Shown: one piece after another, positions 1-8,584 of the stretch | Layout: every line of letters starts with the position of its first letter | Numbering within the stretch: position 1 is the stretch's first letter | NCBI GenBank assembly: GCA_937858325.1 | Contig: CALMAB010000646.1 | Span: forward strand, 1 to 35,780 | Origin: an uncultured Acetobacteraceae bacterium | GTDB taxonomy: Bacteria; Pseudomonadota; Alphaproteobacteria; Acetobacterales; Acetobacteraceae | Length of the DNA: 35,780 nucleotides | Direction: 5' to 3' | The notes under the pieces: model-generated | What the model was told of the DNA's origin: nothing | The model's database searches: none | Seen by the model: the letters and a program-made list of their open reading frames with translations, nothing else | Program-made: the position numbers and the translations under genes

Positions 1-11
1 GGCCTGTTAGC
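1..11. repeat. Left terminal inverted repeat of the IS element
   Basis: GGCCTGTTAGC is the exact reverse complement of the bases at 903-913. The transposase stop codon (TAA read on the minus strand at 7-9) lies inside it. Confidence 0.85.
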
Positions 12-420
12 CTTTGATCCAATCGATGGCTGCGGCCATGCAGAGAACGCCCATGAAGGAGTTTGCGGTCCTCTCGTAGTGCGTGGCGACCGCGCGCCAT
101 TCTTTGAGCCTGGCCCAGAGCCGCTCGACCTGGTTGCGGTGCGTGTAGATCCAGTCCGGGCAGGCTACGGGCGTCTCGTTCCGCTTGGGCGGGATCGCGG
201 GCCGTGCGCCCAGGTTCCAGATGTGCTCGCGGAAGCCGTGGCTGCTGTAGCCGCGATCAGCGACCACCCAGCCGGGCACGTCCGGCAGTTGGTCGAGCAG
301 CGCCACGGCATGCGGTGGTTCGTGCGCCTGCCCCGGCGCCAGGACGAAGGCCACGGCCCGGCCGATCGCGTCGGTGATCACGCAGGCCTTGGTGCCATAG
401 CCGCCACGAGACCGGCCAAG

Positions 421-448
421 TCGGCGTTTCGCGAAGCGAAGGCGCCTG
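421..448. repeat. Short palindromic insert 3 in the transposase
   Basis: The core on the plus strand is GCGTTTCGCGAAGCGAAGGC: an imperfect stem TTTCGC/GCGAAG around GAA with CG/GCG flanks. It interrupts the transposase shortly before the block that should read GRSRGGYGTKA and produces the third frame change. Borders are uncertain by 1-2 nt. Confidence 0.55.
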
Positions 449-515
449 GCCTCACGATGGTCTCGTTGCGCTGAAGTGCCGCCGTTTTGGCCGCCCCGGC
501 CGCCTTCTGGTGCGC

Positions 516-543
516 TCGCCGAAACGCGTAGCGTTTGCGGCTG
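516..543. repeat. Short palindromic insert 2 in the transposase
   Basis: The core on the plus strand is CGAAACGCGTAGCGTTTGCG (520-539): stem AAACGC/GCGTTT around a 3-nt centre, with the same CG...GCG flanks as insert 1. It separates transposase blocks ...FLDGTSI and AHQKAAGAAK and produces the second frame change. The exact borders are uncertain by 1-2 nt. Confidence 0.6.
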
Positions 544-724
544 GGATGCTGGTGCCGTCGAGAAAGGTCATTCCAAGCTGCACGCCCTGTTCCGGGACCA
601 GCGTCAGCAGGCGTTCCCAAACATGGAGACGGGACCAACGGATGAAGGTCTGTGCCGCCATCCACCATGGTCCGAGTTCGGCCGGCACCGCGCGCCACTT
701 GGCGCCGTTGTCGTGCCGCCACAG

Positions 725-747
725 CGAAATCCGGAGGATTTGCGCGG
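725..747. repeat. Short palindromic insert 1 in the transposase
   Basis: On the plus strand the core reads CGAAATCCGGAGGATTTGCG: a stem AAATCC/GGATTT with a 3-nt centre, flanked by CG and GCG. Removing the 23 nt at 725-747 rejoins the transposase as ...RRTISAI + LWRHDNGAKW..., which matches the protein expected for the family (from memory). The 23 nt account for the first frame change. Confidence 0.6.
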
Positions 748-902
748 GATTGCGCTGATCGTGCGCCGTAGATGCTGGGGCGGCACCTTGGCAGGCGGGC
801 GAACCGCTTCTATCAACGGGTCCAGCACCGCCCATTGCGCATCCGTCAGCATCCAGCCCACCAAAAGGCAGGACAATGCACCGGCAGGCGAAAAGTTCAG
901 AC

Positions 903-913
903 GCTAACAGGCC
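903..913. repeat. Right terminal inverted repeat of the IS element
   Basis: GCTAACAGGCC is the exact reverse complement of bases 1-11. Beyond the perfect 11 bp, a few more positions match the left end (for example T, T, G, A), as is usual for IS5-family ends. Confidence 0.85.
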
Positions 914-1002
914 GTAATTCCAAGTGCTGCAGCCGTTGCATCCTTGTGCGGATACAGGCGCGGCGTTCGCCAGCCGTGCCGCCGCCTGTTATGCCTGCCG
1001 GC

Positions 1003-1802
1003 ATGTTCGTTCGCCTTCTTCTCGTCTCGGCGCTCCTCGCGGCCCCTGCCCTCGCCTTCGCTCAAGTGCCGGCGTGTCCGCAGTTCTTCGCCGGTGGGCA
1101 GCCGCCGGCGCTGCTCAATCCCAAACTGGGACAGCGCACCACGTTGCTGTGCAACGATGCATATGCCGTGCTCGCGTCCGGCGTCACCGGTGGCGCGCTC
1201 TGGTCCGCCGAGCATCCGACCGCGGCGAGCCTGGACGCAGCGCGCGAGACGCCCCGTGAGGGTCAGTTCCATGTGGAGGACCGGCTGCCGCCAGGCGATC
1301 AGGCGCGGCTTGAGGACTACCGCCGGTCCGGGTACGACCGCGGGCATATGACGCCCTCGGGCGACATGCCGGATGCGCAAAGTCAGCAACAGACCTTCTC
1401 GCTCGCCAATATGGTGCCGCAGGCAGCCGAGCTGAACCGCGGCGTGTGGGCCGGCATGAGACGGCGGTCCGGCACCTGGCGCAGCGCCGCGGCGAGTTGT
1501 TCGTGGTGACCGGGCCGGCGTTCCAGGGGCAGGCATTGGAAACGATCGGCCCTGACGCCGTGCTGGTCCCGTCCGCAACGTGTAAGGCCATTCATGATCC
1601 GCGGTCAGGCGGCACGGGCGCTTACGTCTGCAGCAACGCCGCCGCGCCGCGGTGCGGAACCATGTCCGTCGCGACGCTGGCTGGCACGGTCGGCATCGAC
1701 CCGTTCCCGGCGCTGCCGGACGGCGTGAAGCAAACGGCGATGGCGCTGCCGCGCCAAGGCGAGCCCCTATGGTCGCGGGCGTCCACGCCGCCAGGAGGTC
1801 CC
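1003..1802 (+). pseudogene. Secreted DNA/RNA non-specific endonuclease (NUC1 type), frameshifted
   Basis: From the ATG at 1003 (an in-frame ATG at 991 is an alternative) the product starts with a signal peptide, FVRLLLVSALLAAPALAFA, followed by a NUC1/NucA-type nuclease. The catalytic block YDRGHMTPSGDM lies near residue 115, followed by FSLANMVPQ and LNRGVWAG; the family uses the DRGH histidine and a nearby asparagine with a divalent metal. At about 1457 the frame breaks: removal of one base turns the expected GIETAVRHL into GMRRRSG, and the frame closes at 1509. The true continuation, ETAVRHLAQRRGELFVVTGPAFQG through FPALPDGVKQTAMALP, is in the next frame. That frame has no stop before the ATG at 1803, so the usual end of the nuclease has also been lost. 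Either a pseudogene or a single-base sequence error. Confidence 0.78.
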
Positions 1803-2057
1803 ATGACCAAGCTCAAGCCGTTCGCTGACGACGCCGCTTCCATTTCGGTGGGTGAGCTGACCATCGAGAGTGGCCTGGAGCGCATCGCCCTTTATGGATC
1901 GCTTGATTTGACGCGCGACAAGCAGGGCCTCGCCCATGCGCGTGCCCTGGCGGCACTACTGGACCAGGCCATCCAGATCCTGGAAGCTGACCCGTCGCTG
2001 CCAGACGCGGTGCCACCGCCGGTCGCTCCAAAGACGGTCAAGAACCCGTTCGAGTGA
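1803..2057 (+). CDS. Small conserved-looking protein of unknown function
   Basis: Eighty-four residues beginning MTKLKPFADDAASISVGELTIE and ending in a proline-rich tail with KTVKNPFE. I chose the ATG at 1803 because AGGAGG stands 5-10 bases upstream and the sequence from there has coherent alphaproteobacterial protein character (LERIALYGSLDLTRDKQGLAHA). From memory, similar short proteins are common hypotheticals in alphaproteobacteria; no function is known to me. The frame is open upstream into the nuclease remnant, so a read-through fusion is formally possible. A 7-bp inverted repeat (TTGGAGC at 2067, GCTCCAA at 2098) follows the stop without a T-run. Confidence 0.65.
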   Translation: MTKLKPFADDAASISVGELTIESGLERIALYGSLDLTRDKQGLAHARALAALLDQAIQILEADPSLPDAVPPPVAPKTVKNPFE

Positions 2058-2804
2058 CGCTCAGAGTTGGAGCCTACTCGGTAGCTCAATCGGGGCCGCT
2101 CCAATGGGCATGTTATTCAGAACGCACAAGCCCTTGCCACCAAAGCGTAGCCACAACGAAGCAGGATAACAATCTTTGATGTTCCATACCGGGCTGGGCA
2201 CTATCATAACCGAAGCGCATGGCTGATAATCACATTATGCTAATGAGCCTCGACAGCCAGCCAATTTTGAGTTTGTCCTTCCATGCTCCACTCACCACGT
2301 AGAGCACAGGAGGCAATTCCGCCACCAATCATGCCTGCAACTCTAGCCTGCTGCGCATGATGGGAGTTTAGGTGCCGCTCCTGAAGCTTCCTTCTTGCCC
2401 GAACGGGGGCGTCTACAGATGGTGTATGGAGGTGGGCGGATGGTCTGGCCTGACGAACTGGGCTACTCGGTCCCATGCCCTTCAATCGCAACGCCGCCCG
2501 ATACTATCGCATCCCGCGCACCCGCTATCGCGTCACGAATTGGCCGACGCCGTGTAGATTGGAACAATCACGTGCCGCGCCCAACCCCCTGCACCAACGC
2601 CACGGATAACCGAATGACCCTGCATATCGGCACCCCCCTTGTGCGCGGACTACAGACGCGGGCAACGCCTGGGCTGTAGGGGAGCGAATTGTACAACGTT
2701 CATAATCCATCACTGTGTCGCGCACAGTTGGTCGGACTGGTCGCGTTCGCGGGTGATGTGGCCATCGACGATCACGGAGTTACGCAAGGCGGCATGGGAG
2801 CCGC
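2058..2804. other. 747 bp without a convincing gene; upstream region of the dpdE operon
   Basis: Open frames here are short, unsupported by ribosome binding sites and do not read like proteins. The stretch is more AT-rich than its surroundings around 2160-2300. I see an inverted repeat at 2067-2104 but no T-run, no tRNA and no clear IS end. Because dpdE starts at 2805 and no other upstream gap exists in the eight-gene operon, the operon promoter should lie here. I cannot point to a convincing -35/-10 pair. Confidence 0.5.
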
Positions 2805-5800
2805 ATGTTCGTAAGCGTCAGGACTTCAAATGGCGTCGCGCGCGGATTGGCGAAGCTCATTGGCCGCGTCGGAGACCGCGTCTCGGTTGAATTCTTCAGT
2901 GCGCCGACCTTGCCGCCACGGGTGGAAGAGGTCGACCCAACGCTGGTCGATCCGATCACCTTGCCGGAACAGACGCGCCTCTATCACTTCAATGAACGGC
3001 TGCAGGCTTGGCGCATCGGGCGCTTGATTGACGACCATGGCGATTCGCAATTCGTCAAGTTTTCCAATGGCCAAAGCGCTATGTTTCCGGTGGCGAATGT
3101 GTTTGTGCGCTGCGGCGAGCCTGTTGCCGATCCGACCCCGTTCCTGGCGGCCAAGATCACCGAAACCCCGCGCTTCGCCGATGCGCGAAGCGCTTTTGTG
3201 TGCTCGGTTGTGGCCCAACGCGGCGCCTCCAAGGGTATGTCGGCGCTGCTGTCATCGGCCATCGAACTCGAGGCGCACCAGGTCGAGGTCGTGCGGCGCG
3301 TGCTGCAGGACCCGATCCAGCGCTATCTCCTGGCCGACGAGGTGGGGCTCGGAAAGACCATCGAAGCCGGCATCCTGATCCGCCAATGCTTTTTGGATGG
3401 GGGTGAAGAGACCCACGTCGTGGTGCTCGCACCCGCCGCCTTGGCACCTCAGTGGCGTGCCGAACTGGCGACGAAGTTCTTCCTGGGCGAGCGGCTCGAT
3501 TCGTCTCTGCACGTGCTCTCGCTCGACCAGGAGCAGCAGGTCCTTCTCCATTTAGCGAGTGCGACCATGCTGGTCATCGATGAAGCGCACCATCTGCGGC
3601 GCGAGGGCGAGGGGAGTCATGCGAGCCTCTTCGATCACGTAGCCGCCGCTGCCGCTCGCCTTGATCGCGTGCTGTTGCTCTCCGCGACGCCGGCGCTGCA
3701 CAACACCCGCGGCTTCCTCGAGATGCTCCACCTGCTCGACCCGCAGACCTACGGGTTGGACGATGAACCAGCACTGCGGGCGCGGATTGAGAGTCGCCAA
3801 GCCTTGGCGGAGATCGTCGCCAGCCTGACGCCTGACAACGCGCTCTATCTCGACCATTCGCTAGACCAACTGGTCGACCTGTTTCCGCATGACGCCCTCT
3901 TGCAGGGGCAGATCTCGACGCTTCGCGCCTTGTCCGACGCAATGCCGGACGAGGAGGACACTGACTTCGTCGAAGCCCTCAGTCGAGTGCGGGCGCACCT
4001 GAGCGAACTCTACCGATTGCACCGCAGAGTCCTGCGTCACCGACGACGCAGTATCGGCGGGCTGACGCCTGACCGCGCCGGAGCCGAGGTCATCGACTAC
4101 CTGTCCGCCGAAACGGCCGACCTGATGGCCGACTTCGACGCTTGGCGGGTCGAAGATCTGGCGCCGAACGGAGGCGGCGCGATGGGGTTTGCAGCGCACG
4201 CTGCCCTGTTTCGAGAGCGTCTGGGTCGGCATTTCGAGCACGCGTTGCAGCCCGCATCGCGTTCACTCGGGCAGGACCGAGGCGATCGCGTCACGGTGCG
4301 TCTAGGCGGAGCCGAAGCGTTCGGCGCGCGGCTCGCCGCACTGACCGAGGCCCTACGCCCACGCTTGGGCGCACGTCGCCAGTTCATCGTCTTCTGTTCC
4401 GACCCGGCCAGCGCAGACCATCTCGCTCACGGGTTGGCGGAGATGTTGAGCGTCCCTGTCGATCGGCACGATCCGGCCGACAGCGGCTGGGAAGCGTTCC
4501 GGATCGACTCCAGCCGTCCGATCCTGATCTGCGATCGCCGAGCGGAGGAGGGTCTTAACCTCCAAGGCGGCCACAAGACGATCGTTCATTGGGACCTGCC
4601 GTTGGATCCCAATCGCATTGAGCAACGGCTGGGCCGGGCCGATCGATACGGCTCCGGCGAACACATCGGCTCGCTCCTGCTTCGTTGTGCCGGCGATCCC
4701 TACGAGGCCGCCTGGATCACCTACCTGAACGCGGGCCTTCAGGTCTTCAGCCGCTCGATCGCGAGCTTGCAGTACCTAATCGACGACACGTTGCGCGACC
4801 TGGGTCCTGCCCTGCTCGAGGGAGGCGCTGAAGCCTTTGTCGACCTCACCCAGGCGAGCGCCGGTCCCGATGGGCTCATTGATCGGGAAATCCGCAATCT
4901 CGATCAGCAAGACGCGCTCGACGCTTTGGGGACGCCGCCCAGCGCCTTGGTGGACGCGCTCACCGACATCGACGAGGATTGGCGTGCCCTGGAACGCGAC
5001 GCCACTGTATGGCTCGAGACCACGCTAATGTTCAGACGCGTTCGGGAGCGGACCGAGAACAAAGGTCCCGAGGCGCCCTTCCGCTATGAGTACGTCACTC
5101 AACAGCCACATACGCTTGTCCCGTTGGAAGCATTTTTTACGCATTGTCGTGACGCCATAAGCTTCAGGCCGGCGCCGCAACGCTCACGCGCGGTGCGCAC
5201 CTACCCCCAGGCCTACCGACGCCGCACCGTGCTGAGCCGCCGAGGCCGCGAAATGCAGACACGGCTGTTGCGTTATGGCGATCCGCTGCTGTCCGGCATC
5301 TATGACCTCGCCCAGGCCGACGACCGTGGGCGGTCCACTGCGATGTGGCGGTATATACCGACCCACCGAGCGGAAACCGTGGCCGAGGTGTTCTTTCGCT
5401 TCGACTTCGTGGTCGAGGCGGATATCGAAGCAGCGCTGCAGGTTCTGCGCGCGGCGGGACGATCGACTCCGGCGGCCGCCGCCGCCATCCGACGGCGGGG
5501 TGACATGGCGCTGGCGCCGTCCTTTCACACGCTCTGGCTGGACGCTGAGTTGTGCGAAGTCGTGCAAGCCGATCGCCTCGCGATGCTGGCCGCACCCTAT
5601 CGGCACGAAGCGATAGACGGCGCCGGGCGGGACTACAACCTCAATCCGCAGCGCTGGCGGAACCTGGCGCGTCTTGAACTCCCCGAACTGGCCGATTGGG
5701 GGGAACTCTGTCGCGCCGCGCGTCGGAACGCTGAAGAGGAATTGCGACGGCGCTCGGCGCTCACGAAAGATCTGGACTCCGCGGCGCGGGCCAGGGCGGC

Positions 5801-6008
5801 GGTCGATTATGGCCGATTGGCCCAACTACGTACGCGTTCCGAGCGCACCGGAGAGGGGGCGGAGTGCGCTGAGTTTAAGATCGAGACGATGCTCTCGGAG
5901 GCTTTGCTCGCCGGCGTCCGCCAGCCTGTGGTTCGCCTGGACGGCATTTTGGCGGTTTTCCTATCGGGTGATCCGCGCGCCTCGCGGATCGTAGACGCCG
6001 ACGCATGA
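2805..6008 (+). CDS. dpdE: DpdE, SNF2/RapA-like translocase of the Dpd system
   Basis: A 1067-residue superfamily 2 ATPase. Visible motifs: an N-terminal region of about 150 residues without a recognised fold; Walker A in DEVGLGKT (178-185); motif Ia VLAPAALAPQW; DEAH at 259-262; LLSATP around 291-296; and a C-terminal lobe with EEGLNLQGG (about 580) and EQRLGRADRYG (about 605-615), the SNF2/RapA form of motif VI. The long C-terminal third is family-specific. In Salmonella Montevideo DpdE is the SNF2-type member of the restriction part of the 7-deazaguanine DNA island, presumably moving along DNA during discrimination or cleavage; its exact role is unknown. It is the first gene of the eight-gene operon. 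The ATG at 2805 has GGAG 7 bases upstream, and the stop overlaps dpdF as ATGA. Confidence 0.88.
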   Translation: MFVSVRTSNGVARGLAKLIGRVGDRVSVEFFSAPTLPPRVEEVDPTLVDPITLPEQTRLYHFNERLQAWRIGRLIDDHGDSQFVKFSNGQSAMFPVANVFVRCGEPVADPTPFLAAKITETPRFADARSAFVCSVVAQRGASKGMSALLSSAIELEAHQVEVVRRVLQDPIQRYLLADEVGLGKTIEAGILIRQCFLDGGEETHVVVLAPAALAPQWRAELATKFFLGERLDSSLHVLSLDQEQQVLLHLASATMLVIDEAHHLRREGEGSHASLFDHVAAAAARLDRVLLLSATPALHNTRGFLEMLHLLDPQTYGLDDEPALRARIESRQALAEIVASLTPDNALYLDHSLDQLVDLFPHDALLQGQISTLRALSDAMPDEEDTDFVEALSRVRAHLSELYRLHRRVLRHRRRSIGGLTPDRAGAEVIDYLSAETADLMADFDAWRVEDLAPNGGGAMGFAAHAALFRERLGRHFEHALQPASRSLGQDRGDRVTVRLGGAEAFGARLAALTEALRPRLGARRQFIVFCSDPASADHLAHGLAEMLSVPVDRHDPADSGWEAFRIDSSRPILICDRRAEEGLNLQGGHKTIVHWDLPLDPNRIEQRLGRADRYGSGEHIGSLLLRCAGDPYEAAWITYLNAGLQVFSRSIASLQYLIDDTLRDLGPALLEGGAEAFVDLTQASAGPDGLIDREIRNLDQQDALDALGTPPSALVDALTDIDEDWRALERDATVWLETTLMFRRVRERTENKGPEAPFRYEYVTQQPHTLVPLEAFFTHCRDAISFRPAPQRSRAVRTYPQAYRRRTVLSRRGREMQTRLLRYGDPLLSGIYDLAQADDRGRSTAMWRYIPTHRAETVAEVFFRFDFVVEADIEAALQVLRAAGRSTPAAAAAIRRRGDMALAPSFHTLWLDAELCEVVQADRLAMLAAPYRHEAIDGAGRDYNLNPQRWRNLARLELPELADWGELCRAARRNAEEELRRRSALTKDLDSAARARAAVDYGRLAQLRTRSERTGEGAECAEFKIETMLSEALLAGVRQPVVRLDGILAVFLSGDPRASRIVDADA

Positions 6009-8584
6009 GCGCAGGTTTCGACTACGCAGCGCTCCAGGCGACGCTCGAAGATTGGCCGCGGGTCGCGCCGGGAGAGGCGGCGTTGGACGGCGTCCTGGAG
6101 CGCCTGCGCCAGGTCCTCGCACTCGCCTTGGCGGGCGGTGTTGCGCGGCTGCCGCCGGCGGGCGACACCGCGCCGCTCCTTCGCCATGTGCTCCGACGGG
6201 AAAGCTTGCGGTCAGGAACGACCGCGCGCCTCCGCGTTCCTCGGAGTGGAGGGTGGCCGGATTTCGCGGCATGGCGCCGCCATGGGATCCTCGCTCAACC
6301 GCTTGGCTCTGCACATCTTCTCCTAGAGGCAACGCCCTGGAAGCCCGACTGGCTCGCGCCCGACGATCGGCCCGTGTTCGAAGACGCGTTCGCAGAACGT
6401 CAGGCGCGGCACGACAGCCGCCGGCCGATGGACCCCTTTCTGCAGGACGCCAGCGGCTACGACGCTTACTTCTCACCTGGCCAGCGGGAGGCGGTGCGCA
6501 GCGCTTTTCTAGGGGTGCCCGGCGAAACCCTCGTCGTGGCGTTGCCGACCGGATCAGGGAAAAGCTTTGTCGCCCAGGCGCCGCTCTTGGTGCGCGGACC
6601 TGAAGCCGGGCTAACGCTCTGCATCGTGCCCACCACGGCCTTGGCGCTTGACCAGGCCCGGATCATGGCGGGCTTGCTGAGGGCGCGGCAGCCCAGTGTG
6701 CAACCATCGTCGCTCGCGTGGCATGCGGGCCTTAGCGCCGAAGAGCGCCTGGCGATCAAGCGCGCCATTCGGCAGGGGCGGCAAGGCGTCCTGTACTGCT
6801 CGCCCGAAGCGGCCACAGGCGCACTGCTGCCCGCCCTCTTTGACGCCGCCTGCGCCGGCCTGCTCACACACCTCGTCGTTGATGAGGCGCACCTCCTGGC
6901 CCAGTGGGGCGATGACTTTCGCCCGGCTTTCCAAATGCTAGCCGGCGTACGCCGCGGGCTTCTGGCCGCGTGCGCAGGGCCGAAATTCCGCACGATCCTG
7001 ATGTCGGCAACCCTCACGCCAGAAACGGTGAAGACCATCGACGCGCTCTTTGGTCCAGCCAGCACGGTGCAGATGCTGGCTGCTATCCATCTGCGTCCCG
7101 AGCCGCAGTACTGGATCCACCAAGAGGACGATGAACCCGCCAAGCAACGAAAGGTCCTCGAAGCCCTCCGGCACGCGCCTCGGCCCTTCATCCTCTATGT
7201 GACGAAACGAGACGACGCCCGACGGTGGTTGCAAATCTTGCAGGGCGAGGGTCTGACGCGGATCACCTGCTTTCATGGAGAGACGCGAGACGAGGAGCGG
7301 CGTCGGATCATTGACGCCTGGGCTGACAACCGCTTGGACGGCATCGTGGCCACCTCCGCTTTTGGCGTGGGAATCGATAAACAGGACGTCCGCACGGTGA
7401 TTCATGCGACGGTTCCGGAAACTCTCGATCGTTTTTACCAGGAGGTCGGTCGCGGGGGGCGCGACGGGAGAGCCTGCAGCTCACTGCTTCTCTTCTCGCA
7501 CCGCGACCGCGAGCTCGCCGAGGCGCTGAGCGCCCCCACTTTGATCAGCGACGAATTAGGCTTCGAGCGTTGGTCGGCGCTCGCCGCATCCGCCAAAGCG
7601 CTGGACGCGCTTGGCTTTGTCCTGGAAATCGATCTCGACGTTGTGCCACCGCGGCTCAGCCAGCAGTCGGACTATAACGCCGCTTGGAACATGCGCACCG
7701 TAATCATGATGGCCCGCGCAGGCTTGTTGGAACTCCAATTCGCGCCTCCCTCCGATCTCGAGCGGTTGCCAGACGAGAATGATCTTGAGTTCAAAGTGCG
7801 CAGTGAAGCTTACTGGAAGGGCTACTTCCGCAAGGTAGTCGTGCGCCTGCACTATGAGAATTATCGGAGCGAGACCGTCTTCAATGCACGCATGGGACTG
7901 GAGCGGTCCCGCGCGTTCCAGAACGCCCAGGCGAGCAGCGCGCTCTTGGGCCGCCTTCTGCTTGGCCGCACCGAGGTTTCGGCTCTTCTTGACGACCTCT
8001 ACCGCAGCCACGCGCCCCGGCGCTCCGTGGTCGTCTCTCGCGCGTGCGGCGGATGTCCCGAGCACCGACGCTCCAGCGTACCGAAGCTCGCTTATGCCGA
8101 ACCCTTGCCCTTCGGAATTGAAGACGTCGTCCCGCCGGATCTCACCGCCCTCAGGGCACGGTTTCCGCATCTGAAGCTTGCCAGGCCGGTCATCCTGCCG
8201 CTGCCGGCCCCATGGGGCGAAAACGTCGCCATGGCGATCCTTGATAATCTGGTTGCGAGCTTCGGCGTTCGTGAGATCGCAGTTCCGGACCAGGTGCGGC
8301 GCCACCCCGTGCTGGCCCGTCTGCACTGGCGCCTGGCGGATCGTGTGTTGCTCGTGCAATCGGTCGAAGAGGAAGCGGCTTGTCCGAGCGCCTATCCGGT
8401 TGCGCGTGCCACGCTGCTCGTCGAACCTCGCGTTCCGCCGCATCTCTGGCTGATGGAGCGGCCCGTCCACTTCATACTGGCGCCGGCGGATACACCGGAT
8501 GCCCAGCACCCGGAGCGCTTGCTCGCTGACACCGGCGGCAATGTTTTGAGCTACGAGGTCTTCATGCAAGGGCTTCGCGCGTGA
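6005..8584 (+). CDS. dpdF: DpdF, RecQ-like helicase of the Dpd system
   Basis: An 859-residue superfamily 2 helicase with RecQ character: Q-type motif FSPGQREAVRSAF, Walker A LPTGSGKS (about 180-187), DEAH near 293 in the RecQ-like context VVDEAHLLAQWGDDFRPAF, MSATLTPETV, then FGVGIDKQDVRTVIH and QEVGRGGRDG (about 480-488) of motifs V and VI. After the helicase core there is a CGGCPEH cysteine block near 680 and a C-terminal region that looks nucleotide-fold-like (DNLVASFGVREIAVPDQV). Family knowledge: DpdF is the RecQ-like member of the Dpd restriction genes; substrate and polarity are not established. Start ATG at 6005 overlaps the dpdE stop by 4 bp. Its own stop overlaps the GTG of dpdG in the same way. 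Confidence 0.87.
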   Translation: MSAGFDYAALQATLEDWPRVAPGEAALDGVLERLRQVLALALAGGVARLPPAGDTAPLLRHVLRRESLRSGTTARLRVPRSGGWPDFAAWRRHGILAQPLGSAHLLLEATPWKPDWLAPDDRPVFEDAFAERQARHDSRRPMDPFLQDASGYDAYFSPGQREAVRSAFLGVPGETLVVALPTGSGKSFVAQAPLLVRGPEAGLTLCIVPTTALALDQARIMAGLLRARQPSVQPSSLAWHAGLSAEERLAIKRAIRQGRQGVLYCSPEAATGALLPALFDAACAGLLTHLVVDEAHLLAQWGDDFRPAFQMLAGVRRGLLAACAGPKFRTILMSATLTPETVKTIDALFGPASTVQMLAAIHLRPEPQYWIHQEDDEPAKQRKVLEALRHAPRPFILYVTKRDDARRWLQILQGEGLTRITCFHGETRDEERRRIIDAWADNRLDGIVATSAFGVGIDKQDVRTVIHATVPETLDRFYQEVGRGGRDGRACSSLLLFSHRDRELAEALSAPTLISDELGFERWSALAASAKALDALGFVLEIDLDVVPPRLSQQSDYNAAWNMRTVIMMARAGLLELQFAPPSDLERLPDENDLEFKVRSEAYWKGYFRKVVVRLHYENYRSETVFNARMGLERSRAFQNAQASSALLGRLLLGRTEVSALLDDLYRSHAPRRSVVVSRACGGCPEHRRSSVPKLAYAEPLPFGIEDVVPPDLTALRARFPHLKLARPVILPLPAPWGENVAMAILDNLVASFGVREIAVPDQVRRHPVLARLHWRLADRVLLVQSVEEEAACPSAYPVARATLLVEPRVPPHLWLMERPVHFILAPADTPDAQHPERLLADTGGNVLSYEVFMQGLRA

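Larger units (their letters stand above)
7..852 (-). pseudogene. IS5/IS427-like transposase, broken into four frame segments
   Basis: Read from 852 down, the protein begins MLTDAQWAVLDPLIEAV and follows an IS427-type DDE transposase. It changes frame three times, at about 747-725, 543-516 and 448-421. The pieces carry, in order, the N-terminal region, the block LWRHDNGAKWRAVP...FIRWSRL...FLDGTSI, the block AHQKAAGAAK, and finally the C-terminal catalytic part with VVADRGYSSHGFREHIWNLG and the glutamate block VERLWARLKEWRAVATHYE. Every frame change falls on a short palindrome. Each changes the frame by the same amount, so the last segment is back in the first frame. IS427 elements normally use at most one programmed frameshift, so this copy is read as dead. 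Confidence 0.85.
1..913 (-). mobile_element. IS5-family (IS427-like) insertion sequence, defective
   Basis: An 11-bp perfect inverted repeat, GGCCTGTTAGC at the left edge and GCTAACAGGCC at 903-913, bounds a transposase reading on the minus strand. The match continues imperfectly for several more bases inward, so these are terminal inverted repeats and the element is about 913 bp. The transposase has the IS427-like start MLTDAQW and the late blocks ADRGYSS and VERLWARLKEW. A target duplication cannot be checked because the left end lies at the window edge. The transposase is split over several frames (separate entry), so the copy is unlikely to move by itself unless supplied in trans. Confidence 0.88.

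Noticed and set aside
2067-2104. A tRNA-like string (TCGGTAGCTCAATCGG) inside an inverted repeat
   Set aside because: There is no anticodon stem, no T-loop consensus and no acceptor stem of the right length; only a 7-bp stem around a 24-nt loop.
7556-8569. A 337-residue minus-strand frame opposite dpdF, and a similar 347-residue one at 16201-17244 opposite dpdJ
   Set aside because: Both are mirror frames of clear helicase genes, without motifs or start signals.
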